NCBI GenBank assembly: GCA_002414205.1
Contig: DHYQ01000080.1
Coordinates: 1-24,931 of the forward strand
Origin: Gallionellaceae bacterium UBA5126
Lineage (GTDB): Bacteria > Pseudomonadota > Gammaproteobacteria > Burkholderiales > Gallionellaceae
Reading direction: 5' to 3'
DNA length: 24,931 bases
In this document: one piece after another, positions 20,838 through 24,931 of the stretch
How the letters are laid out: each line of letters starts with the position of its first letter
Position numbering within the stretch: the first letter of the stretch is position 1
The notes under the pieces: generated by a model
The model's database searches: none
What the model was told of the DNA's origin: nothing
The model's input: the letters and a program-made list of their open reading frames with translations, nothing else
Translations under genes and position numbers: made by a program

Positions 20838-23114
20838 TCAAAAAATCGAACCCAGCATGAACTGGAATTTTTGCAGTTTGTCGTTCGGTTGGGCATTCAA
20901 CGGCAAACCATAGCTGAATTTGAATGGCCCCATCGGTGAAATCCAGGTGAACGCCACCCCGGCGGAATAACGCGCGCCGACGGTACCCGGCAAATCGCCT
21001 GGCCCATACACCGCACCGCCATCAATAAAGCCACTCAAACGCATGGAGCTATCCTTGGCCATGCCGGGGAACGGAATAATCAACTCGGAACTGCCCACGA
21101 CGCGGCGATTACCACCCAGCGCCAGATTACTGGCATCGCGCGGCCCCAGCGAGTTGGTTTCATATCCCCGCACCGAGCCCACACCACCGGCATACAGATT
21201 CTTGAAGAACGGCAACTGCTTGCCGCTATACCCCCCGGCCACGCCAAGCTGGCCATTCAACATCAAGGTGACATGCTCTGCTACCGGGTAGAACCACTGA
21301 TGTTCATAACTGCTACGCACATAGCGCATATTGGACACCGGCAGCGCCACCTCCAGATTGACGCGCTGCACCGTCCCTTCAGTGGTGTCAATGGCGCTGT
21401 TACGTGAGTCGTGATACCAACCTGCACTGGCTGCGACCGTGGTATTGGTTGCGCCGAAGGTATTCACAAAGTTGACGTAACGCACTGGACTGACCGGCGT
21501 CAGCCCCAAGCTGGTACGCTCCACCGACAAACCGTAGGTAATCCCCTCGTCTTCCGCAATCGGCACGCCAAAGCGCATCGCGCCGCCCAAGGTGCTGGAG
21601 GTGTACTGACTCAAGGCGGTATTCAAGGCATTCACCTTGCGCTTGTACACATCAAAGCCACGGCTCACGCCGTCATCGGTGTAATAGGGATTGGTGAACG
21701 ACACCGACACAGTCTGATTGATCTTGCCGGTATTCACTTGGGTAGACAGATAGTTGCCGGTACCAAACAGGTTGGATTGTGTCACCCCGCCCATCAGCAC
21801 CAACCCTTCACCGCTGTTAATCCCGCCACCAATGGTAAAGCTGCCGGTGGATTTTTCACGCACGGTCAGATTGATATCCATCTGATCCGCCACGCCTTGC
21901 AGGGCTGGCGTTTCCAGATTCACTTCAGAGAAAAAGCCCAAGCGATCGACGCGCTGTTTGGATTTCTTGATCTTGGTAATGTCAAACCAAGCGCCTTCCA
22001 TCTGGCGGAATTCACGCCGAATCACTTCGTCGCGGCTCTTGGTGTTGCCAAAAATATTGATGCGGCGGATGTACACGCGCTTCAACGGATCAACCAGGAA
22101 ATTAAAGGCCACCTCATGCTTTTCCTTGTTGATGTCCGGCATCGCCATCACATTGGCAGATGCATAGCCTTCCTGACCGAGCCGTTCGCCAATTTTGTTG
22201 CTGGTTTCACCCAAACGCTTGCGGGAAAACTCATCGCCGGGCTTGACCTGCACCAGTGCCAGCAACTCGGCTTTGGGTACGATGGTGTTGCCACTGACAT
22301 CCACTTTGGAAATAACGTACTTATCACCCTCATTTACATTGATCGTGATGTAAATATCCTTCTTGTCGGCACTGATGGACACTTGCGTCGATTCAATATT
22401 GAACTCCATGAAACCGCGATCCAGATAGTAGGAGCGCAGGGCTTCCAAATCTGCCGTCAATTTGAGCTTGGAATATTGATCATTATGCGTCGCCCAACTA
22501 ATCCAGTCTGGTGTGCTCAACTTCATGAGGCCCAACAATTCATCTTCCGGGAAAGAACGATTGCCGATGATGTTGATTTGCTTGATTTTGGAAACTTCGC
22601 CTTCCTCAACCATAAAGGAAACGGCCACGCGGTTACGCTCCAGCGGCGTAATCACCGGATTGACGTTCACACCGAATTTGCCACGCGCCACATACTGCCG
22701 CTTCAAATCCTGCACGGCCTTTTCCAGCACGTTCTTGTCAAAAATCCGCCCTTCCGTCAGGCCAACGTACTTCATGCTGTCTTTCAACTTGTCTGCCGGA
22801 AAGTCGTGAATCCCCTCCAAGCGCACGCTACCAATGGTAGGACGTTCACTGACCATGACAATCAGCACGCCCTGCTCTACCTCCAGTCGCACATCCTTGA
22901 AAAAGCCGGTGCTATACAAGGCACGAATGGCCGCTGCCGAGCGGGTGTCGTCCATGGTGTCGCCAACTTTGACCGGCAAATAGCTGAACACCGCACCCGG
23001 TTCGGTACGTTGTATGCCTTCGACGCGGATATCCTTGATGACAAAGGGCTCGATAGCCCAGGAAGCAGAACAGTGTAGCAGGGCCAGCAAACCGGCCAGT
23101 TTTTTCAGATTCAT
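20838..23114 (-). CDS. bamA: Outer membrane protein assembly factor BamA
   Basis: 758 residues. A signal peptide (MNLKKLAGLLALLHCSASWA) is followed by five POTRA domains (about 21-420; the first begins IEPFVIKDIRVEGIQRTEPG) and a 16-strand Omp85 barrel (about 425-758). The barrel signature VRGYE, with R649 inside the loop-6 motif, is present, and the chain ends in the aromatic FMLGSIF, as expected for an outer-membrane barrel. It is the core of the BAM complex, folding outer-membrane proteins. The gene lies 6 bp after rseP, with skp downstream, the conserved proteobacterial order. Length is a little below E. coli BamA (810). Confidence 0.97.
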   Translation of the reverse strand: MNLKKLAGLLALLHCSASWAIEPFVIKDIRVEGIQRTEPGAVFSYLPVKVGDTMDDTRSAAAIRALYSTGFFKDVRLEVEQGVLIVMVSERPTIGSVRLEGIHDFPADKLKDSMKYVGLTEGRIFDKNVLEKAVQDLKRQYVARGKFGVNVNPVITPLERNRVAVSFMVEEGEVSKIKQINIIGNRSFPEDELLGLMKLSTPDWISWATHNDQYSKLKLTADLEALRSYYLDRGFMEFNIESTQVSISADKKDIYITINVNEGDKYVISKVDVSGNTIVPKAELLALVQVKPGDEFSRKRLGETSNKIGERLGQEGYASANVMAMPDINKEKHEVAFNFLVDPLKRVYIRRINIFGNTKSRDEVIRREFRQMEGAWFDITKIKKSKQRVDRLGFFSEVNLETPALQGVADQMDINLTVREKSTGSFTIGGGINSGEGLVLMGGVTQSNLFGTGNYLSTQVNTGKINQTVSVSFTNPYYTDDGVSRGFDVYKRKVNALNTALSQYTSSTLGGAMRFGVPIAEDEGITYGLSVERTSLGLTPVSPVRYVNFVNTFGATNTTVAASAGWYHDSRNSAIDTTEGTVQRVNLEVALPVSNMRYVRSSYEHQWFYPVAEHVTLMLNGQLGVAGGYSGKQLPFFKNLYAGGVGSVRGYETNSLGPRDASNLALGGNRRVVGSSELIIPFPGMAKDSSMRLSGFIDGGAVYGPGDLPGTVGARYSAGVAFTWISPMGPFKFSYGLPLNAQPNDKLQKFQFMLGSIF

Positions 23115-23120
23115 TGTTTT

Positions 23121-24470
23121 TTAACCAGAAACGAGACGACTGAAGTCGTTATACAGGGCAAAACACATCAGGGTGCCAATCAGGGCGATGCCGATTCTTT
23201 GGCCCAATTCCCATGTGCGCTCGGAAACCGGACTGCCTTTGATCCATTCCGCCGCATAATACAACAAGTGCCCGCCATCCAATAAGGGCACAGGTAGCAA
23301 ATTCAAAACCCCCAGACTGATGCTGATCAGCGCCAGAAAACCCAGATAAGCCACCCAGCCCATCTTGGCGGATTGCCCGGCGTAATCGGCGATGGTGACG
23401 GGGCCACTCAGATTCTTCAACGAAACTTGCCCCAGAATCATCTTGCCAAACATGGTCAGGCTGACCGTCGAGGTTTCCCAAGTCTTGCGCAACGCTTGTC
23501 CCAAGGCGGGCAACAGCGGATAGGACACCTCCACCCATTGCGCATCCCAGGCGGCCTGGTCGATTTGTGGGCCGATGCCCAAACGACCAATGGTTTTGCC
23601 TTGCTGGCTTTCCGCCTTGGGCACAATCGCCAGTTGTGTCACTTGTCCGCCACGCAGCACCTCAATCCGCAAGGAGTGTCCTGCATTCACGCTGACGATG
23701 GCCACCATGTCGCGCCAATCCTGAATGGCTTTCCCATCCACGCGCAACACCCGATCGCCAATTTGCATCCCTGCCGCCTGCGCCACGCTATCCGGGGCAA
23801 ACTTGCCGACTTGCGGCGCAATCGGCGGTTGATACAGGCTCAACCCCAATTTAGCCAGAAAATCGCCATCCAGATCTTTGGGCTGCAAACTGTCCAATGC
23901 CAAGGTGTGCGTCAGCAAACTGCCTTCACTGCCCTGCCCTTGCACTTGCACCGTGGGCTGATCCAGCGCGGCTTCCAGCAACATCCAACGGGCATCCTGC
24001 CAACTCGGCACCGGATCGTCGCCAATGCGCAGCAGGGTTTCACCGGCGCGCAACTGCGCTTGTGCGGCAGGGGTATTGGCAGGCACCTCGCCCAAGGTCG
24101 GTTTCAGGCCGGGCACGCCATGCAAAAATAACAGCCAGTACAACACAATCGCCAGCAAAAAATTCGCCAGCGGCCCAGCAGCGACAATCGCCATGCGCTG
24201 CCAAACTGGCTTGTAGTTGAACGCCAAGTGGCGCAAGTCGGCGGGCACGGTGTCTTCGCGCTCGTCCAGCATGCGCACGTAGCCGCCCAGCGGAATGGCC
24301 GACACCACCCATTCGGTGTCGCCGCGCTGGCGCTGGTACAGCACCTTGCCAAAGCCAATCGAAAAACGCAGCACGCGCACGCCACAGCGCCGCGCCACCC
24401 AGTAGTGGCCGAATTCGTGGATGAACACCAGAACGGTGATGGCCCCTAAAAAGGCCAACAGGGTCAGCAT
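23121..24470 (-). CDS. rseP: RIP metalloprotease RseP (site-2 protease)
   Basis: 449-residue polytopic inner-membrane zinc protease that cleaves membrane-bound substrates such as anti-sigma factors in the envelope stress response. The zinc site is H18-E19-F-G-H22 in TM1. The third ligand region is N390LLPVPLLD398GG, the NxxPxPxLDGG motif. Two PDZ domains lie between (about 115-310; the second around [25 protein letters not shown]). The start [11 protein letters not shown] at 24470 overlaps the dxr stop by 7 nt; a TTG at 24485 would add MGGGA and is less likely. BamA follows after 6 bp. Confidence 0.96.
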   Translation of the reverse strand: MLTLLAFLGAITVLVFIHEFGHYWVARRCGVRVLRFSIGFGKVLYQRQRGDTEWVVSAIPLGGYVRMLDEREDTVPADLRHLAFNYKPVWQRMAIVAAGPLANFLLAIVLYWLLFLHGVPGLKPTLGEVPANTPAAQAQLRAGETLLRIGDDPVPSWQDARWMLLEAALDQPTVQVQGQGSEGSLLTHTLALDSLQPKDLDGDFLAKLGLSLYQPPIAPQVGKFAPDSVAQAAGMQIGDRVLRVDGKAIQDWRDMVAIVSVNAGHSLRIEVLRGGQVTQLAIVPKAESQQGKTIGRLGIGPQIDQAAWDAQWVEVSYPLLPALGQALRKTWETSTVSLTMFGKMILGQVSLKNLSGPVTIADYAGQSAKMGWVAYLGFLALISISLGVLNLLPVPLLDGGHLLYYAAEWIKGSPVSERTWELGQRIGIALIGTLMCFALYNDFSRLVSG

Positions 24471-24931
24471 CGCGCCGCCACCCAAGCCTCGGCAGCCACC
24501 CGCGCCTCGGCGTCAGCGGCCAGCACATCGTCTATGCACGTCACAGCGCGAATGTCGCTGGCATTCAGCACAGACTCAATCAGACGGGGAATATCGAGGA
24601 AGGCAATTTGCCGTTGCAGGAAGGCGGCCACGGCGACTTCGTTGGCGGCATTCAACACTGACGGCGCGGTGCCGCCCGTGCGCAAGGCTTGATAAGCCAG
24701 TGCAAGACAGGGGAAGCGCTCAAAGTCCGGCGCGACAAAATTCAGCGTCGCCACTTTGAACAAGTCCAAATCAGCAACGCCGGAGTCGATGCGCTCCGGG
24801 TAAGCCAGGCCGTAAGCAATCGGCGTGCGCATGTCGGGGTTGCCCAGTTGCGCGATCACCGAGCCGTCGTTGTAGGCCACCAGCGAGTGAATCACGCTTT
24901 GCGGATGCACCACCACCTGAATGTCGTCGGC
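24464..24931 (-). CDS. dxr: 1-deoxy-D-xylulose 5-phosphate reductoisomerase, C-terminal part
   Basis: 155 C-terminal residues; the frame is open to the right edge, so the N-terminal NADPH-binding domain lies outside the window. It converts DXP to MEP in the non-mevalonate isoprenoid pathway. Recognised from [41 protein letters not shown] and the C-terminal helical domain with [15 protein letters not shown]. It is upstream of rseP in the usual proteobacterial order, where it supplies isoprenoid precursors for undecaprenyl carriers. The stop overlaps the rseP start. Confidence 0.96.
   Translation of the reverse strand, partial: ADDIQVVVHPQSVIHSLVAYNDGSVIAQLGNPDMRTPIAYGLAYPERIDSGVADLDLFKVATLNFVAPDFERFPCLALAYQALRTGGTAPSVLNAANEVAVAAFLQRQIAFLDIPRLIESVLNASDIRAVTCIDDVLAADAEARVAAEAWVAARC

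Noticed and set aside
21411..23078. 555-codon plus-strand frame antisense to bamA
   Set aside because: bamA is complete with signal peptide, POTRA and barrel; the antisense product is His/Ile/Gln-rich without domains and has no start signal.

Overview
The window looks like chromosomal DNA of a Gram-negative proteobacterium, probably beta- or gammaproteobacterial. The main reasons are the dxr-rseP-bamA-skp-lpxD-fabZ-lpxA-lpxB outer-membrane/lipid A cluster, GC-rich coding sequence, and a cysteine-type sulfate assimilation cluster. I cannot name a genus from sequence alone.

Positions 1-6020 (+) hold a sulfur module. It has the C-terminal part of a TauE/SafE-type permease, a siroheme sulfite reductase with a C-terminal extension (cysI), an Fe-S APS reductase (cysH, ATGA-coupled to cysI), ATP sulfurylase subunits cysD and cysN, and a terminator. 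Together they carry sulfate -> APS -> sulfite -> sulfide. No APS kinase (CysC) is present, which fits direct APS reduction. The gaps between these genes are filled with palindromic intergenic repeats (621-691, 3462-3606) and a purine/pyrimidine inverted repeat (4542-4668).

Positions 6020-9340 are a more accessory-looking stretch. It has further REP-like palindromes, an orphan four-helix membrane protein (-), an AAA/DUF4143 ATPase (+) with an inverted repeat directly before its start, and a coupled SUMF1-like/GNAT gene pair (-) that overlaps the ATPase gene tail to tail.

Positions 9341-12936 (+) encode a PhnD-like periplasmic binding protein abutting a hybrid sensor kinase (HAMP-HisKA-HATPase-REC-HPt). 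No transporter genes are next to them, so the binding protein is probably the ligand sensor of the kinase.

Positions 12950-15634 (-) are a tightly overlapped operon: UDP-glucose dehydrogenase (ugd), a DUF202 membrane protein, a secreted TolB-like beta-propeller protein, and a small channel-like membrane protein lacking the potassium selectivity signature. A divergent single-pass Ala/Ser/Pro-rich protein (15842-16510, +) follows and shares a terminator with lpxB.

Positions 16546-24931 (-) are the lipid A/outer-membrane biogenesis cluster, entering from the right edge with a partial dxr. lpxB is split from lpxA by 341 bp of repeats, one of which is a 31-bp identical copy of a repeat in the cys cluster. 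LpxA carries Met170 at the acyl-chain 'ruler' position, as in Pseudomonas aeruginosa, which predicts a short (C10-like) 3-hydroxyacyl chain on lipid A.
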